Assembly: GCF_002776525.5 (NCBI RefSeq)
Contig: NC_045443.1
Location: 35,279,808-35,343,807 of the forward strand
Length of the DNA stretch: 64,000 bases
Reading direction: 5' to 3'
Origin: Piliocolobus tephrosceles
Lineage: Eukaryota > Chordata > Mammalia > Primates > Cercopithecidae
This document shows, one piece after another, positions 1-13,462 of this stretch; the first letter of the stretch is position 1; each line of letters opens with the position of its first letter. A program made the position numbers and the translations under genes. A model generated the notes under the pieces. The model was given only the letters and a program-made list of their open reading frames with translations, made no database searches and was not told the DNA's origin.

Positions 1-2362
1 ACGCTTCTTCCTCGATTTTATTTCAGTATATTTCACTATTCGCCATAGTCCTCAATGCATTCCAAAATATCACTTTTTCGGTTTCACAGGAACAGTGTGC
101 AAACCCTGCCTTGTGAGAAAAGAGGTAAAACTCCCTGATTGGAATGCATACATCACAAAGTAGTTTCTCAGAAAGCTTCTATCCAGTATTTATCTGAAGA
201 TATCTCCTCTTTCAACGTAGGTCTGAATGTTATCACAAATATCCTTTCACGGATCCATCCACGGAGAGTTTCCAAGCTGCATAGTGTAAAGAAAGCTTCA
301 TCTATTTCAGATGAATAAACATAACAAAATACAGATTCACAGAAAGCTTCTTTCCAGTTTTTATCTGAAGATATGTCCTTTTTCACCATAGTCCAGGATA
401 TGCTCCTGAAGGTTTCTTCGTGGATCCGTCCATGAGAGTTTCCAGGCTGCGTCATGTAAGGAAACATTATCTATGTAGATGATTACACATATCACAGAGT
501 AGTTTCCTAGAAAGCTTCTTTCCGGTTTTTGTCTGATGCTATTTCCCTTTTCACCATCGGAATAAACATGCTCCCGAATATCACTTGGTACCTGACAGTT
601 TCCAAGCTGCATAATATAAAGAAAGCTTTACCTATGTGAGATGATTACACATATCACAGAGGAGTTTCCTAGAAAGTTTCTTTCCAGTTTTTGTCTGAGT
701 CTTTTCCCTTTTCACCATCAGCATCAACATGCTCCCGAATATCACTTGGTACCTGTTTCTCCAAAAGGGTTTCCCCAACGCTGTATGAGAAGAGAGGTAT
801 AACATTGTAACTGGAATGCACACGTCACAAAGCAGTTTCTCTGAAACCTTCTCTCCAGTTTCGGCCTGAACATATTTCATTTTTCACCGTTAGCCTCGGA
901 GTGCCTCCCAATATCCCATCACACGCTAAAAATACACAGGGCTAGAAAACTGCTCAATGAAAAGGGAGGCTTAATGGAACGAGAGTAATTAAGACGACAC
1001 AAAGCAGTTTCACAGAAACCTTCCTACTGGATTTTTCCTGAGGATATTTCTTTCTCCGTATTCGAAGGATCGTTCCCAAATGTCCTTCCTCAGATTCCAC
1101 AAAAACAGTGATTTCAAGCTGTGAAATCCAAAGAACGGTTTAACTCTATGAGATGAATAGACACATCACAAAGCAGTTGCTCAGAACGTTTCTCTGCAGG
1201 TTTCTTGGGAAAGCATTTCCTCACTCACCACAAGCCTCCAGGCGTCACTAAATATCCCTTCACCTATCCTTCAAAGACAGAGTTTCGAAACTGGGTAACA
1301 CAGAGTAAGCATTAACTCTGTGAAGTGAATGCACATATCACGGAGCAGATTCTTGGAATGCTTCTTCCTTGATTTTATTTCAGTATATTTCACTATTCGC
1401 CATAGTTGTCAATGTGTTCTGAAATATCACTATTTCAGTTTCACTGGAACAGTGTTCAAACACTGCCTTGTGAGAAAAGAGGTATAACTCCTGAGTGGAA
1501 TGCATACATCACAAAGTAGTTTCTCAGAAAGCTTCTATCCAGTTTTTATCTGAAGATATATCCTCTTTCACCATAGGGCTGAATATTCTCCCGAATGTGC
1601 CTTCGTGGATCTGTGTTGACGGAGTTTCCAAACTGTGTAATATAATTAAATTTTAACTATGCAAGACGAATGAATATATCTAACAGAAGGCAGTTTCACA
1701 GAAATCTTCTTTCCAGTTTTTGTCTGAGGATATTTCCTTTTTCACCATAGCCGTCCCTATACTCTCAAATGTCTCTTGGTAGCTTTTTCTCCAAAAGGGA
1801 TTCCGGAATCCTCTAGGAGAAGAAAGGTATATTTCTGTGAGTGAAATGCACATGTCACAAAGCAGCTCCTCAGAAAGTTTCTCTCCAGTTTCAATCTGAA
1901 GACGTTTCCTTTCTCACCGTAAGCCTCAAAGCCCTCCAGAATATCCCTTGGCAGACAAAATAAAAGCAGTGTAATGATTCAGCTCAAGGACAAGAGAAGC
2001 TTAACTGTGTGAGCATAATTCACCTGACACAGAGCAGTTTCACAGAAAGCTTCCTTCTAGTTTCTCTCTGAGGTTATTTCTTCTTCAGGATATTCTAAAG
2101 AACGTTTCCAAATGTCCTTTCTCAGATTCCCCAAAAACAGTGATTTCAAACTCCTCACTCCAAAGAATCCTTTAACTCTATGAGATGAACACAAACATCA
2201 CAAAAGAGTTGCACAGAAAGCTTCTCACCAATTTTCAATGGAGGACATTTCCTTTCTCGACACAGGCTTCTGGTTACCACTTACTATCCCTTCACAGAAG
2301 CCTCAAAGACCGCCTTTCAACCTGGGAAATGTAGGATAAACTTTAACCCTGTGAAAAGAATC
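1..2362 (-). repeat. Partial, rearranged HOR (begins in M)
   Basis: It begins inside monomer M. The first A (tag about 148) passes into G sequence between 201 and 232, which skips six monomers. An I copy then jumps back into H near 594, which adds one. From the second I onward the order is regular: J, K, L, M, A (1504), B, C, D, E. The interval between the two A monomers is 1,356 bp, or eight monomers in place of thirteen. Confidence 0.85.
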
Positions 2363-4484
2363 GACATGTCCGAGAGCCGTTTCTTCGAGTGTTTCTTTCT
2401 GTTTTTTATTGGGCACCACTTCACTTTTTGCCATAGTCTTCAATATGCCTTTTGGTTACACAGGAACAGTGTTCAAACTATGCCTTATGAGAAGAAACTT
2501 ATAATGCCCTGAATGGAAGGCACACATCACCAAGAAGTTTCTCAGAAAGTTTCTCTCCAGTTGTTATCTGACTATATGTACTATTTCACCATAGGCCCGA
2601 ATGTGATCCCAATTATCTCTTCGCGGATCCATCCACGAGGGAGTTTAGAAGATATGTAATGTAAAGAAAGCTTCAAGTATGTGAGATGAATAAACATAGA
2701 AAAAGCAGATTCACGGAAAGCTTCTTTGCAGTTTTTTTTCTGAAGATATTTACTTTTTCACGATAGTCCTGAATGTGCTCCCGAAGTTCCCTTAGTGGAT
2801 CTGTCCATGACAGTTTCCAAGCTGCATAATGTAAAGAAAGCTTTATCTATGTGAGATGATTACACATATCACAGAGTAGTTTCCTAGTGAGCTTCTTTCC
2901 AGTTGTTGTCTGAAGCTATTTCCCTTTACCCCATCGTCATAAACATGCTCCCGAATATCACTTGGTGCCTGTTTCTCCAAAAGGGTTTCCCCGATGCTGT
3001 ATGAGAAGAGAGGTATAACACTGTGAGTGGAATGCACGTGTCACAAAGCATTTCCTTGGAAAGTTTATCTCCAGTTTCGGTCTGAACATATGTCCTTTTT
3101 CTCCATTAGCCTCAAAGTGCTCCCGAATATCCCACCACATGCTAATCATACAGAGGGCTAGAAAACTGCTCAATGAAAAGGGAGGCTTATCTGAGTGAGT
3201 GGAATTAAGACAACACAGAGCAGTTTCACAGAATGATTCCTTCTGGATTTTAACTGAGGATATTTCTTTCTCCATATTCTAAGGATCGTTCCCTAATATC
3301 CTTCCTCAGATTCCACAAAAACAGTGTTTTCAAGCTGCTCAATCCAAAGAATGGTTTAACTCTAAGAGACGAATACACACATCAAAAAGCAGTTGCTCAG
3401 AACGTTTCTCTGCAGGTTTCATCGGAAGACGTTTCCTTGCTCACCACAAGCCTCCGGGCGTCACTAAATATCCCTTTACAGCTTCTTCAGAGACAGGGTT
3501 TCGAAACTGGGCAAAATAGAGTAGTCCTCAATGCGTTTTGAAATATCACTTTTTCGGTTTCACAGGAACAGTGTTCAAACACTGTTTTGTGAGAAAAGTG
3601 GTATAACTCCCTGAGTGGGATGCATACATCACAAAGTAGTTTCTCAGAAATCTTCTATCCAGTTTTTATCTGAAGATATCTCTTCTTTCACCGCAGGCCT
3701 GAATGAGCTCCCGAACATCCCTTCATGGATCTGTGCATGATGGAGTTTCCAAACTGCGTAATATAATTAAAGTTTTAACTATGAGAGATGAATAAACATA
3801 TCTAACACAAAGCCGTTTCACCGAAATCTTCTTTCCAGTTTTTGTCTGAGGATATTTCCTTCTTCTCCATATTCATCAATATATTACAGAGAATTTCTTG
3901 GCAGCTTTTTCTCCAAAAGGGATTCCAGAATCCTCTAGGAGAAGAAAGGTATATTTCTCTGAGTGGAATGCACACGTCACAAATCAGCTCTTCAGAAAGC
4001 TTCTCTCCAGTTTCTATCTGAATACGTTTACTTTCTCACCATAAGCCTGAAAGCCCTCCACAATATCCCTTCTCAGACTTAACAAAAACAGTGTTATGAT
4101 ACAGCTCAATGAAAAGAGAAGCTTAATTGTGTGAGCGGAATTCAAGTGACACAGAGAAGATTCACAGAAAGCTTCCTTCTGGTTTATCTCTGAGGTTATT
4201 TCTTTTTCAGGATATTCTAAAGAGTGTTTCCAAATGTCCTTTTTCAGATTATACAGAAAGAGGGATTTCAAACTTTTCATTCCAAGGAATCATTTAATGC
4301 TTTCAGATGATCACAAACATCACAAAAGGGTTGCACAGAAGGTTTCTCTCCAATTTTCGATGGAGGACATTTTCTTGCAAGACACAGGCCTCCAGTTGCC
4401 ACTTACTATCCTTTCACAGAAACCTCATAGACCGACTTTCAAACAGGGAAATGTAGAGTAAGCTTTAACCCTGGGAATATAATG
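2363..4484 (-). repeat. HOR unit, 2,122 bp, M truncated
   Basis: It runs F to E with all thirteen types. Monomer M has lost about 100 bp near 3520-3524, where gggcaaaatagagta from the L/M boundary is joined directly to tagtcctcaatgcg from the middle of M. The join has only a 2-bp overlap, which suggests end joining and not homologous exchange. Confidence 0.85.
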
Positions 4485-6717
4485 GACATTTGAGTGGAGT
4501 TTCTTCGAGTGCTTCTTTCTGTTTTTTATTGGACGCCATTTCACTTTTTGCCATAGTCTTCAAAGTGCTCCGAATATCACACTTTTGGTTTCACTGAAAC
4601 AGTGTTCAAACTGTGCCTTATGAGAAGAAAGTTATAACTCGCTCAGTGGAATGCACACATCACGAAGCAGTTTCTCACAAAGCTTCTCTCCAGTTTTAAT
4701 CTGACTGTATTTCCTCTTTCACCATAGGCCCGAATGTGATCCCAAATATCGCTTCTCTGATCCATCCACAAGGGAGTTTCCAAGCTGTGTAATGTAAAGA
4801 AAGCTTCACCCATGTGAGATGAATAAACATAGCACAAAAAGCATATTCACGTAAAGCTTCTTTCCAGTTTTTATCTGAAGATATCTCCCTTTACACCATT
4901 GTCATGAATATGCTCCCGAAGGTGCATTCATGGATCCGGCCATGACAGGTTTCAAGCTGCGTAATATAAGGAAAGCTTTATCTATGTTAGATGATTACAG
5001 ATATCACATAATAGTTTCCTAGAAAGCTTCTTTCCAGTTTTTGTCTGAGGCTATTTCCCTTTTCACCATTGGCATCAACATGCTCCTGAATATCACTTGG
5101 TACCTGTTTCTCCAAAAGGGTTTCCCAGACGCTGTATGAGAAGAGAGGAATAACACTGTGAATGGAATGCACACTTCACAAAGCAGTTCCTCGGAAAGCT
5201 TCTCTCCAGTTTCGGTCTGAACATATTTCCTTTTTCACCGTTAGCCTCAAATGGCTCCCGAATATCCCATCACACGCTAAACATACACAGGGCTAGAAAA
5301 CTACTCAATGAAAAGTGAGGCTTATCTGAGTGACAGGAATTAAGATGACACAGTGTAGTTTCACAGAAAGCTTCCTTCTGGATTATACCTGAGGATATTT
5401 CTTTCTCCATATTCTAAGGATCGTCCCAAATGCCCTTCCTCAGATTCCACAAAAACAGTGATTTCAAGCTGCTCAATCCAAAGAATGATTTAAAGCCAGG
5501 AGACGAATACACACATCACAAAGTAGTTGCTTAGAACGTTTCTCTGCAGGTTTCATCGGACGGCGTTTCCTCGCTCACCACAAGCCTCCGGGCATCACTA
5601 AATATCCCTTCACAGATTCTTCAAAAACAGAGTTTTGTAAGTTGGCAACATAGAGTAAGCATTAACTCTGTGAAGTGAATGCACATATCACAGAGAAGGT
5701 TCTTGGAACGGTTCTTCCTTGATTTTATTTCAGTATATTTCACTATTCACCATAGTCCTCATTGCGTTCCTAAACATCACCTTTTCGGTTTCTCAGAAAC
5801 AGTGTTCAAACACTGCCTTGTGAGAGAAGAGGTACAACTCCCTGAGTGGAACGCATACATTACAAAGTAGCTTCTCAGAGAGGTTTCTATCCAGTTTCTA
5901 TCTGAAGATCTCTCCTCTTTCACCGTAGGCCTGAATGTGCTCCCGAATGTCCCTTCGCGGATCTGTGCAAGATGGAGTTTTCAAACTGTGTAACATAATT
6001 AAAGTTTTAACTATGTGATACAAATAAATATATCTAACAAAAAGCAGTTTCACAGAACTCTTCTTTCCAGTTTTTGTCTGAGGATATTTCCTTCTTCAAA
6101 ATAGTCGTCACTATACTCCAGAATATCTCTTGGTAGCCTTTTTTCCCAAAAGGGATTCCAGAATCCTCTAGGAGAAGAAAGGTATATTTCTGTGGGTGGA
6201 ATGCACAGTCACAAAGCTGCTCTTTAGAAACCTTCTTTCCCGTTTCTACCTGAAGAAGTTTCCTTTCTCACCGTAAGCCTCAAAGCCCTCCAGAGAATCC
6301 CTTCGCAGACTAAACAAAAACAGTGTTATGATACAGCTCAATGAAAAGAAAAGCTAACTGGGTGAGCAGAATTCACGTGACACAGAGCAGTTTCACAGAA
6401 AGCTTCCTTCTGATTTCTCTCTGTGGTTATTTCTTTTTCAGGATTTTCTAAAGAGTGTTTCCAAATATCTTTTTTTTCAAATTATACAGAAACAGTGATT
6501 TCAAACTGCTCATTCCAAAGAGCCATTTAACGCTATGAGATGAATACGAACATCACAAAAGAGTTGCACTGAAAGCTTCTCTCCAATTTTTGATGGATGA
6601 CATTTTCTTGCTAGACACAGGCCTCCGGTTGTCACTTACTATCCCTTTGCAGAACCCTCAAAGACCGACTTTCAAACAGGGAAATGTAGAGTATGCTTTA
6701 TCCCAGCGAAAAGAATG
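4485..6717 (-). repeat. HOR unit, 2,233 bp
   Basis: Complete 13-monomer order with no large rearrangement. The F tag here is altered to gacatttgagtggag. A poly(T) stretch in D (about 6471-6478) is slightly expanded. Confidence 0.85.
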
Positions 6718-8943
6718 GACATTTGAGAGCAGTTTCTTCGAGCGATTCTTTCTGTTTTTATTGGACGCCATTTCACTTTTTGCCAAAGTCTTCAAAGTGC
6801 TCTGAATATCACTCTTTTGGTTTCACAGGATCAGTGTTAAAACTGTGCCTTATGAGAAGAAAGTTATACATCCCTGAATGGAATGCACACATCACCAAGC
6901 AGTTTCTCAGAAAGCTTCTCTTTAGTTTTTATCTGACTATATTTCCTCTTTCACCACAGGCCCGAAAGTGATCCCAAATATCACTTTGCTGATCCATCCA
7001 CGAGGGAGTTTCCAAGCTGCGTAATATAAAGAAAGCTTCATCTATGTGAGATGAATAAACATAGCAAAAAGCGGATTCACAGTAAGCTTCTTTCCAGGTT
7101 TTATCCGAAGATATTTCCTTTTTTACCATAGTCCAGAATGTGCTCCCAAAGGTCCCTTCATGGATCCATCCATGACAGTTTTCAAGCTGAGTAATATAAA
7201 GAAAGCTTTATCTATGTGAGATGATTACACATATCACAGAGTAGTTTCCTAGAAAGCTTCTTTCCAGTTTTTGTCTGAGGCTATTTCCCTTTTCACCATC
7301 GGCATCAACATGCTCCTGAATATCAGTTCTTACCTGTGTCTCCAAAAGGGTTTCTCCAACGCTGAATGAGAAGAGAGGTACAACACTTACTGGAATGCAC
7401 ATGTCACAAGGCAGTTCCTTGGAAAGCTTCTCTCCAGTTTCGATCTGAACATATTACCATTTTCACAGTTAGCCTCAAAGTGCTCCCGAATATCCCATCA
7501 CATGCTAAACATACACAGTGCTAGAAAACTGCTCAAAGAAAAGAGAGGCTTTTGTGAGTGAGAGGAATTAAGACAACACAGAGCAGTTTCACAGAAAGCT
7601 TCCTTCTGGATTTTACCTGAGGATAATTCTTTCTCCATATTCTAAGGATCGTTCCCAAATGTCCTTCCTCAGATTCCACAATAACAGTGATTTCAAGCTG
7701 CTCAATTGAAAGAATGGTTTAACTTTAGGAGATGAATACACACATCGCTAAGCAGTTGCTCAGAATGTTTCTGTGCAGGTTTCCTCCGAAGACGTTTTCT
7801 CGCTCACCACAAGCCTCTGTGCATCACTGAATATCCCTTCACAGATTCTTCAAATCCAGAGTTTCGAAACTGGGCAACATAGAGTAAACATTACCTCTAT
7901 GAAGTGAATGCATGTATCAGGGAGCAGATTCTTGGAACGCTTCTTTCTTGATTTTATTTCAGTATATTTCACTATTCGCCATAGTCCTCAATGCGTTCCG
8001 AAATGCCACCTTTTCACTTTCACAGGAACAGTGTTCAAACACTGCCTTTTGAGAAGAGAGGTATAACTCCCTGAGTGGAATACATACATCACAAAGTAGT
8101 TTCTCAGAAAGCTTCTATCCAGTTTTTATCTGAAGATTTCTCCTCTTTTGCCGTAGGCCTGAATGTGCTCATGAATGTCCCTTCATGGATCTGTGCATGA
8201 CGAAGTTTCCAAACTGCGTAATATAACTTGAGTTTTAATGATGCGAGACGAAAGAATATATCTAACAGAATGCAGTTTGACAGAAATTTTCTTTCCATTT
8301 TTTGTCTGAGGATATTTCCTTTTTCACCTTAGCACTCCCTATACTCCCAAATATCTCTTGATAGCTTTTTCTCCATTAGGGATTCCGAAATCCTCTAGGA
8401 GAAGAAAGGTATATATACGTGAGTGGAATGCACACGTCACAAAGAAGCTCCACAGAAACTTCTCTCCAGTCTCTATCTGAAGACGTTTCCTTTCTCACCA
8501 TAAGCCTGAAAGCCCTCCAGAGTATCCCATGGTAGACTAAACAAAAACAGTGTTATGAAAGAGCTCAATGAAAACAGAAGCTTAACTGTGTGAGAGGAAT
8601 TCACGTGACACAGAGCAGTTTCACAGAAAGCTTCCTTCTTGTTTCTCTCTGAGGTTATTTCTTTTTCAGAATATTCCAAAGAACGTTTCCAAATCTCCTT
8701 TCTCAGATTCCACAGAAACTGTGATTTGAAACTGCTCAATCCAAAGAATGTTTTAACTCAATGACATCAATACAAACATCACAAAAGAGATGTGCAGAAA
8801 GCTTCTCTCCAATTTTCGATTGAAGACATTTCCTTGCCTCACACAGGACTTGGGTTGCCACTTACTATCCCGTTGCAGAAACCTCAAAGACGGACCTTCA
8901 AACTGGGAAATGTAGAGTAAGCTTTAACCCTGTGAAAAGAATG
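6718..8943 (-). repeat. HOR unit, 2,226 bp, canonical
   Basis: All thirteen monomer types are present in order with near-canonical spacing. Nothing else is visible in this interval. Confidence 0.88.
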
Positions 8944-9293
8944 GACATGTCAGAGAGCAGTTTCTTCGAGTGCTTCTTTCTGTTTTATATTGGACGACAT
9001 TTCACTTTTTGCCATATTCTTCAATGTGCTCGGAATATCACTCTTTTGGTTTTACAGGAACAGTGTTCAAACTGTAGCTTATTAAAAGAAAGTTATAACT
9101 CTCTGCTGGGTTGCACACATCACCAAGCAGTTTCTCAGAAAGCTTCTCTCCAGTTTTTATCTGACTATATTTCCACTTTCACCATAGGCCTGAATGTTAT
9201 CCCAAATATCCCTTTGTGGATAAATCCACGAGAGAGTTTCCAAGTTCCGTAATGGAAAGAAAGCTTCATCTATGTGAGATGAATAAGCATAGC

Positions 9294-9308
9294 AAAAAAA
9301 AAAAAAAA
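9294..9308. repeat. Expanded A-tract in monomer H
   Basis: Fifteen consecutive A residues stand where other H copies read agcaaaaagcag. The flanking satellite is uninterrupted and there is no target duplication, so slippage expansion is more likely than a retroelement tail. Confidence 0.85.
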
Positions 9309-9784
9309 GAATCACAGAAGGCTTCTTTCCAGTTCTTATCTGAAGATTTTTACTTTTTCACCATAGTCCAGAATTTGCTCCAGAAGGTCCCTTCATGGAT
9401 CCATCCATGAGAGTTTCCAAGCTGCGTAATATAAAGAAAGCTTTATCTATGTGAGATGATTACAGATACCAGAAAGGAGTTTCCTAGAAAGTTTCTTTCC
9501 AGTTTTTGTCTGAGTCTATTTCCCTTTTCACCATCAGCATCAACATGCTCCCGAATATCACTTGGTACCTGTTTCTCCAAAAGTGTTTCCTCGACGCTGT
9601 ATGAGAAGAGAGGTATAAAACTGTGACTGGAATATACACGTCAAAAAGCAGTTTCTGTGAAAGCTTCTCTCCAGTTTCGGTCTGAACATATTTCTTTTTT
9701 CACTGTTATCCTCAATGTGCTCCCGAATATCCTATCACACTCTAAACATACAAAGGGCTAGAAAACTGCTCAATGAAAAGAGAG

Positions 9785-9892
9785 CCTTATCTGAGTGAAA
9801 GGAATTAAAACGACACAGAGCAGTTTCACAGCAAGCTTCCTTAGCTGAATGAAAGGAATTAAGACGACACAGAGCAGTTTCACAGCAAGCAT
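9785..9892. repeat. 54-bp tandem duplication inside monomer K
   Basis: Copies at 9785-9838 and 9839-9892 both start ccttatctga or ccttagctga and end in the cacagcaagc segment. Both share the variant cacagcaagc where most units read cacagaaagc, so the duplication followed that change. Confidence 0.92.
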
Positions 9893-11230
9893 CAGATTTT
9901 ACCTGATGATATTTATTTCTCCATATTCTAATGGTCGTTCCCAAATGTCCTTCCTCAGATTCCACAAAAACAGTGATTTCAAGCTGCTGAATCCAAAGAA
10001 GGATTTAAATCTAGGAGACAAATACACACATCGCAAAGCAGTGGCTCAGAACGTTTCTATGCAGGTTTCCTCGGTAGACGTTTTCTCGCTCACGACAAGC
10101 CTCCGGGCATCACAAAATATCCCTTCACAGATTCTTCAAAGACAGAGTTTCAAAACTGGGCAACATACAGTAAGCATAAACTCTGTGAATTGAATGCATG
10201 TATCAGAGATCTGATTCTTGGAAAGCTTCTTCTGCGATTTTATTTCAGTATATTTCACTATATGCCACAGTCCACAATGCGTTCCGAAATATCACTTTTT
10301 CGGTTTCACAGGAACAGTGTGCAAACACTGCCTTGTGAGAAAAGAGGTATAACACCCTGAGTTGAATGCATACATCACAAAGTAGTTTCTCAGAAAGCTT
10401 CTATCCAGTTTTTATCTGAAGATATCTTCTCTTTCGCCATAGGGCTGAATATGCTCCCGAAAGTCCCTTTGCAGATACGTGCATGACGGAGTTTCCAAAC
10501 TGCGTAATATAATTAAAGTTTTAACTATGTGAGATGAATTAATATATCTAACACAAGGCAGTTTCACAGAAATCTTCCTTCCAGTTTTTGTCTGAGGATA
10601 TTTCCTTTTTCATCAGAGTCATCACTATACTCCCGAATATCTCTTGGTATCTTTTTCTTCAAAAGGGATTCCAGAATCCTCTAGGAGAAGAAACGTATAT
10701 TTCTGTGAGTGGGATGCACACGTAACAGCGCAGGTCCTCAGAAAGCTTCTTTCCAGTTTCTATCTGAAGACGTTTCCATTCTCACTGTAAGCCTGAAAGC
10801 CGTCCAGAGTATCACTTCACAGAGTAAAGAAAAACAGTGTTATGATACGGCTCAATGAAAAGGGAAACTTAACTGTGTGAGTGGAATTCACGTGACACAG
10901 AGCAGTTTCACAGAAAGCTTCCTTCTGGTTTCTTTCTGAGGTTATTTCTTTTTCAGGATATTCTAAGGAGCGTTTCCAAATGTCCTTTCTCAGATTCCAC
11001 AGAAACAGTGATTTCACACTGCTCAATCCAAAGAATGATTTAACTCTATGAGATCAATTCAAACATCACAAAAGAGTTGCGCAGAAAGCTTCTCTCCGAT
11101 TTTCAATGGAAGACATTTCCTTGCCTCACAAAGGTCTCCAGTCACCACTTACTATCCCTTCACCAAACCCTCAAAGACCAACTTTCAAACTCGGAAATGT
11201 AGAGTAAGCTTTAACCCTGTGAAAAGAAGG

Positions 11231-13462
11231 GACATATCAGAGAGCAGTTTCTTCGAGTGCTTCTTTCTGTTTTTTATTGGATGCCATTTTACTTTTTGCC
11301 ATATTCTTCAAAGTGCTCTGAATATCACTCTTTTGGTTTCACTGGAACAGTGTTCAAACTGTTCCTTATGAGAAGAAAGTTATAACTCCCTGAGTGGAAT
11401 GCACACATCACCTAGCATTTTCTCAGAAAGCTTCCCTCCAGTTTTTATCTGACTATATTCCTTATTTCACCATTGTCCCGAATGTGATCCCTTATATCCC
11501 TTTGCGGATCCATCCATGAGGGAGTTTCCTAGCTGTGTAATGTAAAGAAAACTTCATCTCTGTGAGATGAATAAACATAGCAAAAAACAGATTCATAGAA
11601 AGCTTCTTTCCAGTTTTTATCTGAAGATATTTCCTTGTTCACCATAGTACTGAATGTGCCCCCGAAGGTGCCTTCGTGGATCCGTCCATGACAGTTTCCA
11701 AGCTGTGTAATGTAAAGAAAGCTTTATCTATGTGAGGTGATTACACATATCACAGAGTTGTTTCATAGAAAGCTAATTTGCAGCTTCTGTCTGAGGCTAT
11801 TTCCCTGTTCCCCATTGGCATCAACATGCTCCCGAATATCATTTGATACCTGTTTCTCCAAAAGGATTTCCCCAATGCTGTATGAGAAGAGAGGTATAAC
11901 ACTGTGACTGGAATGCACACGTCAAAAAACAGTTCCTCAGAAAGCTTCTCCCCAGTTTCGGTCTGAACAGACTTCCTTTTTCACCGTTAGCCTCAAAGTG
12001 CTCCTGAATATCCCACCACATGCTAAACACACAGAGGGCTAGAAAACTGCTCAATGAAAAGAGAGGCTTATCTGAGTGAGAGGAATTAAAATGACACAGA
12101 GCAGTTTCACAGAAAGCTTCCTTCTGGATTTTACCTGAGGATATTTCTTTCTCCATATTCTAAGGATCATTCCCAAATGTCCTTCCTCAGATTCCACAAA
12201 AACAGTGATTTCAAGCTGTGAAATCCAAAGAATGGTTTAATCTAGGAGACGAATACACATGTCACAAAACAGTTGCTCAGAACGTTTCTCTGCAGGTTTC
12301 ATCGGAAGACGTTTCCTCGCTCACCACAGGCCTCCGGGCGTCACTAAATATCCCTTCACGTATTCTTCAAAGACAGAGTTTCGAAACTGGGCAACATACA
12401 GTAAGCATTAACTCTGTGAAGTGAATGCAAATATCAGAGAGCAGATTCTTGGAACGCTTCTTCCTCGATTTTATTTCAGTATATTTCACTATTCACCATA
12501 GTCCTCAATGCGTTCCAAAATATCACTTTTTCGGTTTCACAGGAACAGTGTTCAAACACCGCCTTGTGAAAAAAAGAGGAATAACACCCTGAATGGAATG
12601 CGTACATCACAAGGTAGTTTCTCAGACAGCTTCTATCCAGTTTTTATCTGAAGATATCTCCTCTATCACCGTAGGGCTGAATGTGCTCCCGAATTTCCCT
12701 TTGCAGAACTGTGCATGTCAGACTTTCCAAACTGCGTAATATAAGTAAAGTTTTAACTAGGCGAGATGAATAAACATATCTAACACAAAACAGTTTCACA
12801 GATATATTCTTTCCAGTTTTAGTCTGAAGATATTTCCTTTTTCACCACAGTCGTGTCTATACTCCAGAATATCTCTTTGTAGCTTTTTCTCCAAAAGGGA
12901 TTCCGGAATCCTCCAGGAGAAAAAATGTATATTTCTGTGAGTGGAATGCACACATCACAAAGAAGCTCCTCAGAAAGCTTCCCTCTAGTCTCTAACTGAA
13001 GAGATTTCCTTTCTCACCGATAGCCTCAAAGCCCTCCAGAATATCCCTTCACAGACTAAACAAAAACAGTGTTATGATACAGCTCAATGAAAAGAGAAGC
13101 TTAACTGTGTGAGCGCAATTCACATGACACAGAGCAGTTTCACAGAAAGCTTCATTCTGGTTTCTCTCTGGGGTCATTACTTTTTCAGGATATTATAAAG
13201 AGCGTTTCCAAATGTTGTTTCTCAGATTCCACAGAAACAGTGATTTCAAACTGCTGTATCCAAAGAATGATTTAACGCTATGACATAAATACAAACATCA
13301 CAAAAGAGTTGTGCAGAAAGCTTCTCTCTGATTTTCGATGGAAGACATTTCTTTGCCTCATAGAGGCCTCTGGTCGCCACTTACTATCCCTTCGCAGAAC
13401 CCTCAAAGACCAACTTTCAAACTGGGAAATGTAGAGTAAGCTTTAATCCTGTGAAAAGAATG
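11231..13462 (-). repeat. HOR unit, 2,232 bp
   Basis: Complete 13-monomer order, F to E, no large rearrangement. It contains ordinary diverged alpha sequence only. Confidence 0.87.

Larger units (their letters stand above)
8944..11230 (-). repeat. HOR unit, 2,287 bp, with local expansions
   Basis: Thirteen-monomer order. The excess length comes from an A-tract in H (9294-9308, 15 A where neighbours have about 5) and a 54-bp tandem duplication in K (9785-9892). Confidence 0.87.

Noticed and set aside
8868..8890. Possible CENP-B box fragment (cccgttgcag)
   Set aside because: It lies in monomer E outside the box position and lacks the TTCG and CGGG core on either strand. A similar cccgttttt at 38514 also fails.
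9294..9308. Retroelement insertion at the A-tract
   Set aside because: There is no retroelement body and no target duplication. The satellite continues in register on both sides.
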